DNA of 14,682 nt, from positions 1-14,682 of the forward strand of contig WQWP01000055.1 of the NCBI GenBank assembly GCA_009787485.1, in the 5' to 3' direction. Each line of letters begins with the position of its first letter. Positions within the stretch are counted from its first letter, which is position 1. Below are positions 7,308 through 14,293 of the stretch, piece after piece. Below the pieces are notes generated by a model. The model worked only from the letters and a program-made list of their open reading frames with translations. It was not told the origin of the DNA and made no database searches. The DNA is from Lentimicrobiaceae bacterium (GTDB lineage: Bacteria; Bacteroidota; Bacteroidia; Bacteroidales; WCHB1-69). Both the position numbers and the translations under genes were made by a program.

Positions 7308-9806
7308 TTACATAACCACTAATTTTACCGTTTTACTCCCCGCCCTTACCATATAAACTCCGGCGCAAAAATCTGAGATGTTAATCCTTTGCGTAACTAC
7401 GCCATCTTTAGAAGACTGTTCGGCAAACGGCACGCTTTTTATTAATTGCCCAAAAATGTTGTAAAACTCAATCGTATTAATTCCTAATTTGTAATTCCTA
7501 ATTCTTAATTCAATCGTATGATTTGCCGGATTAGGTACGATTTGTAGAGACGCATAATTATGCGTCTCTACAATGCCTACAATTTCTTTAAACGCTGCAT
7601 GAATAGTATGCGGTTCTGTTACATTTGTAAATGCGTGCATGCTAACAATACCGATACTTTCGCCATCCACTAAAACATCTACTATTTCATAATCTTCATC
7701 GGGCGTAATGGTAAATGCTCTATTAGCTCCGTGATTTACAGCAACATCTCCCGATGGGGAGATGGCGCCGCCGAACGTTGCTGTCGCCGAAATAGTATAG
7801 GTCATAACTTGCCATGCTGCTTGAGTGGTCATGTTTTGCGCATAGTTCCAAATGGTTTCTTCAGTAATGGGGGTGGCGCCAATTCTCCAATTCAAAAAAT
7901 TGTAGCCTGTTCTTTCGGGAGTGGGCAGTTCTCCAATAGGAGCGTCATAAACTACTTGTTTTGAAGTTGGAGTTACCGTGCCGCCATTGGGATTTAAAGT
8001 CAGGGTATAAGCATTGGCTCCCCATTGGGCATACAAAGTTGTATTGTTAGAAACCGTTATGGATTGTTGGTTTGTATATGAAGTTCCTGTTCCATCCGGA
8101 GCAGTATTCCAACTTACAAAGTTATATCCTGTTTTAGTAAAGGTATTTGCACTTAGTTGCTGTGCCTCACCGGGAAGGAATAGCTGTGGCACTATATTTC
8201 CTTCTCCGCTGTTGGCATCAAAAGTAATTAAATAGTGAATTGTGCTTCCGCCACCCATAAAATCGAAGCCAATCAATCTGTTTGAATGGGTAATGTTGGT
8301 TATGGGTTTATTGGTATTGACATTTGCCCACGATTTCATGGATGGGGCAGTATCATCGGTAAAAGAAGTTTGATTGCTGCTTCCGGGAAATGGGCAACCT
8401 CCGCTGTTAATACTTCCGTAACTGGAAGGCGATGACGTTGGCATAGCTACAGAAGAGCTGGCGCAAACCGGATACATCCGTTGCGGATGCGTACAGTTAA
8501 TGCAATAGCTTCCCACATTGCTATGCACACGATAAATGAGCAATCCGTTTCCGGGAACACTTGCGTCAAATTTTAGCTGTTGGCGATTTTCCAATAGAAA
8601 GTGCTCATTAGTGGTGTTTGTGTTTATTCTGTAGGCTACCGGATTTTCTGCCGAGTTGGGCATGTTTTCCATGGTTAAGGGTGCGTTTAAAACGATGGGG
8701 TTTACCCAGCCAAACTGCACTTTAACATACATGTTCGGATGTGCAGGTCTGTTTCCTCCGGGCGAGCCATTCCAACTACCTTCTGCCATGAGATCCCAAT
8801 TGCCGGTGCCTGAGTAGTTGCCTCCAGTACCATAATCCGTATCATAATAATCAGCAGCTCCGAAAGCATGCGTCATTTCATGACAAATAACGCCAATGGT
8901 TGTAATGGCTGATCCGCCTCTCAGTTCGGGCGAACAGGAATACACGCTAATTGATTTTCCATTTTGGGTAACCGGAGGCGAGAATTGCCATTTGTGCGAC
9001 CAAATTGATCCGTAGCCGCCACCGGCCTCTTGTCCCATTCCTGAAAAAATGAAGTGAAATCCATCTACAATTCCATTATTATCACTATCGTATTCGCTGA
9101 AGTCAATATGTGGTTCCGCAGCCACTTGTAGCGCCAACCATCTTGCCAATTCATTACACCTTTGTGTTCCATCACTTCCTGCATAATAAGACTGACTTTG
9201 CGGGGCAGTATAAACGCCACACAGCGTTATGGTTAAATCAAATTGATTATAGGATGCTTCCTTAAAGAAATCCCGAACACTTCCGGTACCGTTTCCGGTA
9301 TATCCCAATTGATTCATCAAATTTTCGAATTGGCTCATGGGAAGTGTCATAGGTTTTCCAGGGAATTGAACGAAAGCACATATTGTTTTATAATCACCTG
9401 TTACTCTTGATTCGCCTTTCGAGGAAAAATCATCCTCTATCTCCCAAATCTTTAGCATCACTCGTGTTTGAATATCACTGTAAAACAAATGCTGCCCAAT
9501 TGTATTTAAAAAAGAACGAACCTCATTATCTCGTTCTTCAATATTCGTAGCTATGAAACCGGAAGGGTGTAAATTTCCATCTTCATCTAATTGAGCATAC
9601 GAAAGAAAACCGGATTGATTAAATAATAGGGTGTATCCATCCATAGATTCATACCAGTTGATACGTTCGTCGCCTTTAATCCTAACAGTTAGAGTTTCTC
9701 CATTGGGTTGGGTTAAAGTAACAGGGTTAGGGTCTGCCGGAACTGCATATAAAGCAGAAGCCATAATCAGCAAGAGTACTAATAAAAAAAATGTTAGTTT
9801 TTTCAT
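7308..9806 (-). CDS. T9SS-exported M6-family metalloprotease with InlB-type repeats
   Basis: The 832-aa protein starts with a Sec signal peptide (MKKLTFFLLVLLLIMASALYA). A propeptide-like region (about 22-135) includes INWYESMDGYTLLF. The M6 (immune inhibitor A-like) catalytic domain has HEMTHAFGAADYYD at 309-322: His309, His313 and probably Asp319 bind zinc, and Glu310 is the general base. GTGNWDLMAEGSW follows at 334-345, and LLENRQ and GNGLLIYRVH lie near 404-428. Two InlB/Listeria-Bacteroides repeats (about 524-595 and 600-665) and a divergent InlB-like domain (about 669-739, DVLVDGESIGIV) follow. A T9SS type A sorting domain ends the chain (IVPNPANHTIEL from about 756, FYNIFGQLIK, ISDFCAGVYMV, ending KTVKLVVM). 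It is probably exported and anchored or released by T9SS as a surface or secreted endopeptidase. It starts 15 bp after the preceding paralog's stop. Its linker to the sorting domain is encoded across a perfect 32-bp palindrome. Confidence 0.93.
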   Translation of the reverse strand: MKKLTFFLLVLLLIMASALYAVPADPNPVTLTQPNGETLTVRIKGDERINWYESMDGYTLLFNQSGFLSYAQLDEDGNLHPSGFIATNIEERDNEVRSFLNTIGQHLFYSDIQTRVMLKIWEIEDDFSSKGESRVTGDYKTICAFVQFPGKPMTLPMSQFENLMNQLGYTGNGTGSVRDFFKEASYNQFDLTITLCGVYTAPQSQSYYAGSDGTQRCNELARWLALQVAAEPHIDFSEYDSDNNGIVDGFHFIFSGMGQEAGGGYGSIWSHKWQFSPPVTQNGKSISVYSCSPELRGGSAITTIGVICHEMTHAFGAADYYDTDYGTGGNYSGTGNWDLMAEGSWNGSPGGNRPAHPNMYVKVQFGWVNPIVLNAPLTMENMPNSAENPVAYRINTNTTNEHFLLENRQQLKFDASVPGNGLLIYRVHSNVGSYCINCTHPQRMYPVCASSSVAMPTSSPSSYGSINSGGCPFPGSSNQTSFTDDTAPSMKSWANVNTNKPITNITHSNRLIGFDFMGGGSTIHYLITFDANSGEGNIVPQLFLPGEAQQLSANTFTKTGYNFVSWNTAPDGTGTSYTNQQSITVSNNTTLYAQWGANAYTLTLNPNGGTVTPTSKQVVYDAPIGELPTPERTGYNFLNWRIGATPITEETIWNYAQNMTTQAAWQVMTYTISATATFGGAISPSGDVAVNHGANRAFTITPDEDYEIVDVLVDGESIGIVSMHAFTNVTEPHTIHAAFKEIVGIVETHNYASLQIVPNPANHTIELRIRNYKLGINTIEFYNIFGQLIKSVPFAEQSSKDGVVTQRINISDFCAGVYMVRAGSKTVKLVVM
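7542..7573. repeat. Perfect 32-bp palindrome inside the M6 protease gene
   Basis: The core at 7544-7571 has the half-site GTAGAGACGCATAA followed by its exact reverse complement; the symmetry extends to 7542-7573. On the coding strand it translates as VETHNYASLQ, the linker between the last InlB-like domain and the sorting domain. Related but decayed 28-bp copies occupy the same codons in the two upstream genes. Confidence 0.9.
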
Positions 9807-9821
9807 AATTAATGATTTGAA

Positions 9822-12032
9822 TTATTTTGATTTGATTAATTTCACAGTTTTGTCTCCCACTTTTACTATAAAAACGCCAGGGCTGAGGTCTGAGATGTTA
9901 ATGGTTTGCGTTAATACGCTATGAATCGCGTCTCTATGTCCGTTAAAAGGTACAATTTTTATTAATTGTCCGAAAATGTTGTAAAATTCAATACAATCAA
10001 CTCCTAATTCGCTGTCATTGCGGTACTGATTTGAGTTCAGCACGCCCTCAACCCAAAATCGTAATTCAATTGTATGATCTGCCGGATTTGGCACAATTTG
10101 TAGAGAGGCATTGTCATGTATTTCTACTACCCCCACTTCCGGCGTCCATTTTGCCGAGGCAACCCGGTCGTAATTAAAACTCCAGATCGTTTCCTCTGTG
10201 ATGGTAATTGCGAAATACAGCACCCATCCTTCGAAGGTGTAGCCTGTTCTTTCGGGAATAGGAAGCGTTCCAATCGGTTTATCGTAAACTACTTGTTTTG
10301 GAGTTAGGTTTCCTGTGCCTCCCCTGGGATCAAAACTGAGGGTGTAGGTTTGGGCTTCCCATTGCGCATATAAATTCAGATTATCTGAAATTGTTATGGC
10401 TTCTCTGTCTGCGTACGAAACTCCTGTACCATCCGGCAAAGTATTCCAACTTTTAAATGCATAACCGGGTCTCACAGAGGAATTTATTCTTATTTTTTGC
10501 GTAATCCCCGGGCTGAATGGCTGTGGCGATATATTGCCCGTTCCGCCGTTGGCATTAAGGGTTAACCAAACGGCATCGGGATCAACTTCAGGAATCGTCC
10601 ATCCCATATCCACAAACATCCCTATTTTTCTGTTGTTAAAGGTGTGTAAAGGAGAGAAATAGGCATATTTCATAAAAGTGGGAAAAGTAACCTCTGTTGC
10701 CCAGTGATGGGCGGTGGATCCGCCACTATAAGAACTTGGCGCGTACATTTTTACACGAGTACCGCCATTGGCTTCTAATAATTTTGAACCCGGACCTCCC
10801 GCATATAAGTTATTGCTTGTCAGCAATGCGGCACGCTCAGATTCGGTAAGATCCACAAAACAAGGTCCGCCAAGACCTTGATACAACAAGCGGTCGTAAA
10901 CGACGGGATACTCATAAAAAAGAACCCCGTTTCTATCGCACTGACTACCAAACCCCAATCCATGAGTAGCTTCATGTATCATAATAGTAACATAATCAAT
11001 ATTGACACCGGGACTACCATTCAACCCATAGTAAAATGTAAATTCGGAATTCATTATGATGAAAATATCCCACTCATCGGAAGCATTGTACCCTACCAAT
11101 TGATTCCATAAAGCAGAGGGATAGAAGGTTTCCGGTTCACCTGTTTCACCATTCATAAAGCATGGCGGGAAAAAAGACATGCCAATCACTCCTTGTCCCA
11201 GCGGCCACAAATTAACCTCTATCTCCACAGGCACTGTGCCCGCTATTTGTTCGCTCCAAAGTTCCAATGCATATTCTGTGGCTAAACGTTGTGTAGCATT
11301 CAACGTGCCGTCTAAATTAAATTCCAAAAAATTACCTCCACCCAATTTACTGGGGTTTTTGTCATTCTTTTTTCTAAAGTGTTCATCATAAGTACATAAA
11401 GTGCCATCTGGCAATTTGTACATATATACATAATAGCTCATTTCTTCTTCCAATTGTGCGATATCAAGTTGGTATTCAGGATCGGAAATAATGCGTGGTT
11501 TTTGCTTGTAAATTTTGATAATCTGCCGGTCTTCCGGCAAAGCTTCTTTCATATTTTCTTTTTTTCCGTAAAAATAACGAGGAATATAGACATCTTCCTT
11601 AGTTATAGAAACGGAGGCAACGTTTTGCACCAAAAAATCGTTGGTCGTTTCAAGGATGACATAACGGCTTGCCTCTCCCAGTACTGCCTGTTTTAATTCT
11701 TCGATGAAGAAAGGGGTTAATTGAAATTCGGTGGGTAGAGATGCGATTAATCGCGTCTCTACCGTTACGTGGGCGCCATTCTGTTCATTCAAAATAACGA
11801 TTTTCGTGTTAGGCGCCGATGAAAAAGCTACAGCATACACCTCTTTATTTCCATTATTCTTGGTTAACGACAGTGTAGCAATTTCTGTGCCTGTAATTTG
11901 ATGGGTTAATTGTGTTACATTTTCTACCGGTAAATCATTATAATTTACTGAAAAAAGCTGTTGCGCATGCACAAAAACTGCGCTGCATGTAAATGCAACA
12001 ATAGTGGTAACAAGAAGGAAGATTTTCTTCAT
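9822..12032 (-). CDS. T9SS-exported zincin-like metalloprotease, paralog B (HEATHGLGF)
   Basis: The 736-aa protein has a signal peptide (MKKIFLLVTTIVAFTCSAVFVHA, then QQLFSVNY). An N-terminal region of about 220 residues is shared with the neighbouring 731-aa paralog. The catalytic-type domain contains YALELWSEQIAGTVPVEI (about 254-271), YYGLNGSPG, then IHEATHGLGFGSQCD at 352-366. His353, Glu354 and His357 fit HExxH. The canonical metzincin third His (HExxHxxGxxH) is missing, and Asp366 is a conserved candidate ligand. LYAGGPGS and FPTFMK...FVDMGWT follow, the latter a possible Met-turn and closing helix. Two InlB repeats (about 487-558 and 563-629) and a T9SS sorting domain (NPADHTIEL to the end) complete it. 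Compared with the paralog it has an extra VETRLIAS segment near residue 91 and an extra stretch of about 14 residues at 660-673 in the sorting domain. It lies 18 bp after the paralog and 15 bp before the M6 protease gene. Active-site geometry is inferred, not shown. Confidence 0.88.
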   Translation of the reverse strand: MKKIFLLVTTIVAFTCSAVFVHAQQLFSVNYNDLPVENVTQLTHQITGTEIATLSLTKNNGNKEVYAVAFSSAPNTKIVILNEQNGAHVTVETRLIASLPTEFQLTPFFIEELKQAVLGEASRYVILETTNDFLVQNVASVSITKEDVYIPRYFYGKKENMKEALPEDRQIIKIYKQKPRIISDPEYQLDIAQLEEEMSYYVYMYKLPDGTLCTYDEHFRKKNDKNPSKLGGGNFLEFNLDGTLNATQRLATEYALELWSEQIAGTVPVEIEVNLWPLGQGVIGMSFFPPCFMNGETGEPETFYPSALWNQLVGYNASDEWDIFIIMNSEFTFYYGLNGSPGVNIDYVTIMIHEATHGLGFGSQCDRNGVLFYEYPVVYDRLLYQGLGGPCFVDLTESERAALLTSNNLYAGGPGSKLLEANGGTRVKMYAPSSYSGGSTAHHWATEVTFPTFMKYAYFSPLHTFNNRKIGMFVDMGWTIPEVDPDAVWLTLNANGGTGNISPQPFSPGITQKIRINSSVRPGYAFKSWNTLPDGTGVSYADREAITISDNLNLYAQWEAQTYTLSFDPRGGTGNLTPKQVVYDKPIGTLPIPERTGYTFEGWVLYFAITITEETIWSFNYDRVASAKWTPEVGVVEIHDNASLQIVPNPADHTIELRFWVEGVLNSNQYRNDSELGVDCIEFYNIFGQLIKIVPFNGHRDAIHSVLTQTINISDLSPGVFIVKVGDKTVKLIKSK
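9910..9937. repeat. Decayed copy of the 28-bp palindrome, sorting-domain loop of paralog B
   Basis: The right half (ATCGCGTCTCTA) keeps the repeat sequence, while the left half (GTTAATACGCTATG) has diverged. It encodes HRDAIHSVLT in the loop between FGQLIKIVPF and TINISD. It corresponds in position and frame to the better preserved palindrome at 12136-12163 in the paralog. Confidence 0.6.
10014..10055. repeat. Paralog-specific 42-bp insertion in a sorting-domain turn
   Basis: This segment encodes WVEGVLNSNQYRND and is absent from the sorting domains of the neighbouring 731-aa and 832-aa proteins, which read IRNYEL or IRNYKL here. It contains an imperfect inverted repeat (GTACTGAT...TTCAGCAC) around 10023-10043. 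The length is an exact multiple of three. It looks like an in-frame insertion of another small palindromic element. Confidence 0.5.
10100..10127. repeat. Decayed copy of the 28-bp palindrome, linker of paralog B
   Basis: The sequence begins GTAGAGAGGCAT and ends TTTCTAC, the same 28-bp length and framing as the perfect copy at 7544-7571 but with several substitutions breaking the symmetry. It encodes VEIHDNASLQ immediately before IVPNPADHTIEL. Confidence 0.7.
11734..11763. repeat. Near-perfect 30-bp palindrome in the N-terminal region of paralog B
   Basis: Left half GGTAGAGATGCGATT, right half AATCGCGTCTCTACC: only one base pair breaks the symmetry, and it would be a G-T wobble in one strand's hairpin. 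The coding strand reads VETRLIASL, the same frame as the VETHNYASL copy in the M6 protease gene. The 731-aa paralog lacks it at the aligned site. Confidence 0.88.
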
Positions 12033-12050
12033 ATAGGTTTAAATTTGATT

Positions 12051-14246
12051 TTATTTTACTACTAATTTTACAGCTTTACCACCCGCTTTTACGATATAAA
12101 CTCCGGCGCAAAGATCTGAGATGTTAATTATTTGGGTGGAGAGGTTGCGCGCAACGTCTCTACGTCCGTTGAAAGGTACAGTTTTTATTAATTGCCCGAA
12201 AATGTTGTAAAATTCAATACAATCAATTCGTAATTCGTAATTCCTAATTTGTAATTCAATTGTATGATTTGCGGGATTTGGCACAATTTGTAGCGCCGGA
12301 GCGTGTCCCGTCTCCACTATACCTACGGTGGTCCATATTGCTGTAGCAGTCATATTTTGAGCCCAAGTCCAAATTCTGTCTTCCGTAATCTGGGTGGCGC
12401 TAATTCTCCAGCCGTTGAAGGCGAAGCCTTCTCTTTCAGGGGTAGGAAGTACGCCTATAGGCTCGCCACAAACTACCTGTTTTGAGGTTGGAGTTACTGT
12501 GCCTCCGGTGGCATTAAAAGTAAGGGTGTATGTGTTGCCTTGCCATTGGGCGTACAGATTCAGATTGTTGGAAATGTTTATGGTTTGCCTGTCTGCGTAT
12601 GCGGTTCCGGTTCCATCCGGTGAAGTATTCCACTCTATAAAAGTATAACAAGGTCGGTTAAAAACATTTGCTCTTAACTTTTTTGGCGTGCCGGGGAGAA
12701 ATTCTTGCGTAGGCATCTCATTTGCTGCACCGTTACCATCAAAAGTAACATAAACGGCGTTAGGATTATCGGGGAGTGTCCATCCAATATCAAGCAGGAT
12801 GCCTATTTTTCGTGTGTTAAAGGCATGCAAACCTGAATTAGAGGCAATACTGCGTTTCATAAAAGTGGGGAAATTGTTTACAGGATCATCCCAGTGTGAA
12901 ACACTTGAACCGCTCACAAAATTTGCCGGAGCGTATATTTTCACACGAACTCCCTCGTTGGCGGCTAACAAGTTTGAACCAGGAGCTCCGGCATATAAAT
13001 TACCGCTTTTTACCAACGCTGCACGTTCGGCTTGATCCAGTTCTGTTAAACAAGGTCCATTAAGCCCCTGAAATAACTGACGTTCGTAAATTCCGGGATA
13101 ATTTGTATAAGCCCCACCGCCACTCGGAGTTGTATAAGAGTATCGTCCATATTCATCAACCATCCGGGAAAAGCCTAATCCATGAGTTACTTCATGCAAC
13201 ATGATGGTAACACAATCGTACTTTCCGCTACCCGGGTTGGCATTCAATCCATAGTGAAACGCGTAGTTTGAATTCATTCTTATCCGGATATCTCTTTGGC
13301 TGGGTACAACATTATAGCCCGCCAATTGATTCCCAACAGCAGAGCAATACCATGTTTGTGTTTCTGAATTAAAATAGTTTGGCATTCTGGTGGAGGAACC
13401 AAGAGTTCCGTCGGCCATAGGCTCAAAGGAAACATTTATATCAACCGGTACTATCCCTGCAAACCGCTCGCTCCAAAGCTCCAGTGCATATTCGGTTGCT
13501 GTACGTTGCTCTGTATTCATGGTACCGGATAAAGTAAACTCCAAGTATCCGCCTACCCCTATTTTGATCTCACTTTGATCATTATCAATGTTAAAATGTT
13601 CATCGTAAATCCATAAGCCGCCATCAGGTAGCAAATACATATATACATAATAACTCCTCTCTTCTTCCCATTGTGCTGCATAACGTTGAAGTTCAGGGTC
13701 ATTAGGGTCAACAAGGATAAGTTCCGGTTTTTCCTTAAAAATATGAACAATTTGCCGGTCTTTCGGAAAAGCTTCCTTTATATCTTCTTTGGGCCCATAA
13801 AGATAACGGGGAATGTGCACATTTCTCGTGGTTGCAGAAACGGAGGCAACGTTGTGCACCGAAAAATCGTTGGTCGTTTCAAGGATGACATAACGTTCTG
13901 CATTTCCCAGTACGCCTTGTTTTAATTCTTCGATGAAGAAAGGGGCTAATTGAAATTCTGCGGCAACACCGGAAATCACCACATGGGCGCCCGTTTGCTC
14001 ATTTAAAATAACGATTTGCGTATGCTGTGCAGACGAAAAACCAACAACATACACCTCTTTATGAATACTATTTTTTGTTAATGATAAATTAGAAATTTCC
14101 GTGTTTCTAATTTGATGGGTTAATTGTGTTATCTTTTCTACCGGCAAATCATTATAATTTACCGAAAAAAGATGCTGTGCATGCACAAAAGTAGCGCTGA
14201 ATGTAAACGCAACAATAACTGTGATAAAAAGGAGGATTTTTTTCAT
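12051..14246 (-). CDS. T9SS-exported zincin-like metalloprotease, paralog A (HEVTHGLGF)
   Basis: The 731-aa protein has a signal peptide (MKKILLFITVIVAFTFSATFVHA, then QHLFSVNY) and aligns along its whole length with the adjacent 736-aa protein. The catalytic-type core has YALELWSERFAGIVPVDI (253-270), HYGLNANPGSGKYDCVTIML, then HEVTHGLGFSRMVD at 351-364. His351, Glu352 and His355 are visible; the usual metzincin third His is replaced by Arg361, and Asp364 is shared with the paralog. HWDDPVNNFPTFMK and ILLDIGWT follow. InlB repeats are at about 497-568 and 572-638, and the T9SS sorting domain runs from about 652 (IVPNPANHTIEL, FYNIFGQLIK, SDLCAGVYIVK). It is probably a secreted endopeptidase; substrate unknown. 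The head resembles a group of exported proteins with a 'HELxHGLGF' site and a 'DMGW' end, but I cannot assign a named peptidase family. It is 47 bp downstream of the partial cargo gene. Confidence 0.88.
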   Translation of the reverse strand: MKKILLFITVIVAFTFSATFVHAQHLFSVNYNDLPVEKITQLTHQIRNTEISNLSLTKNSIHKEVYVVGFSSAQHTQIVILNEQTGAHVVISGVAAEFQLAPFFIEELKQGVLGNAERYVILETTNDFSVHNVASVSATTRNVHIPRYLYGPKEDIKEAFPKDRQIVHIFKEKPELILVDPNDPELQRYAAQWEEERSYYVYMYLLPDGGLWIYDEHFNIDNDQSEIKIGVGGYLEFTLSGTMNTEQRTATEYALELWSERFAGIVPVDINVSFEPMADGTLGSSTRMPNYFNSETQTWYCSAVGNQLAGYNVVPSQRDIRIRMNSNYAFHYGLNANPGSGKYDCVTIMLHEVTHGLGFSRMVDEYGRYSYTTPSGGGAYTNYPGIYERQLFQGLNGPCLTELDQAERAALVKSGNLYAGAPGSNLLAANEGVRVKIYAPANFVSGSSVSHWDDPVNNFPTFMKRSIASNSGLHAFNTRKIGILLDIGWTLPDNPNAVYVTFDGNGAANEMPTQEFLPGTPKKLRANVFNRPCYTFIEWNTSPDGTGTAYADRQTINISNNLNLYAQWQGNTYTLTFNATGGTVTPTSKQVVCGEPIGVLPTPEREGFAFNGWRISATQITEDRIWTWAQNMTATAIWTTVGIVETGHAPALQIVPNPANHTIELQIRNYELRIDCIEFYNIFGQLIKTVPFNGRRDVARNLSTQIINISDLCAGVYIVKAGGKAVKLVVK
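12136..12163. repeat. 28-bp palindrome in the sorting-domain loop of paralog A
   Basis: Left half GTGGAGAGGTTGCG, right half CGCAACGTCTCTAC; 12 of 14 base pairs are symmetric. It keeps the family ends but has a different centre from the other copies. The coding strand reads RRDVARNLST, a different frame from the VETxxxASL copies, in the loop between QLIKTVPF and IINISD. Confidence 0.82.
12288..12315. repeat. Strongly decayed copy of the 28-bp palindrome, linker of paralog A
   Basis: The sequence starts GTAGCGCC and ends GTCTCCAC at the position equivalent to 7544-7571 and 10100-10127. It encodes VETGHAPALQ before IVPNPANHTIEL. Only the ends still resemble the family, so identity as a repeat copy rests on alignment with the two sister genes. 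Confidence 0.5.
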
Positions 14247-14293
14247 GAGGATTTTTTTTATAATGTATATAACTTTAGAATTTGGTTAAAATT

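Noticed and set aside
8014..8235. Plus-strand frames opposite the protease genes
   Set aside because: All are antisense to long, domain-bearing minus-strand genes and have no recognisable features of their own.
7542..12315. CRISPR array made of the 28-bp repeats
   Set aside because: Copies are separated by irregular, long distances, lie inside coding sequence, and are palindromes with variable centres; no spacers or cas genes are present.
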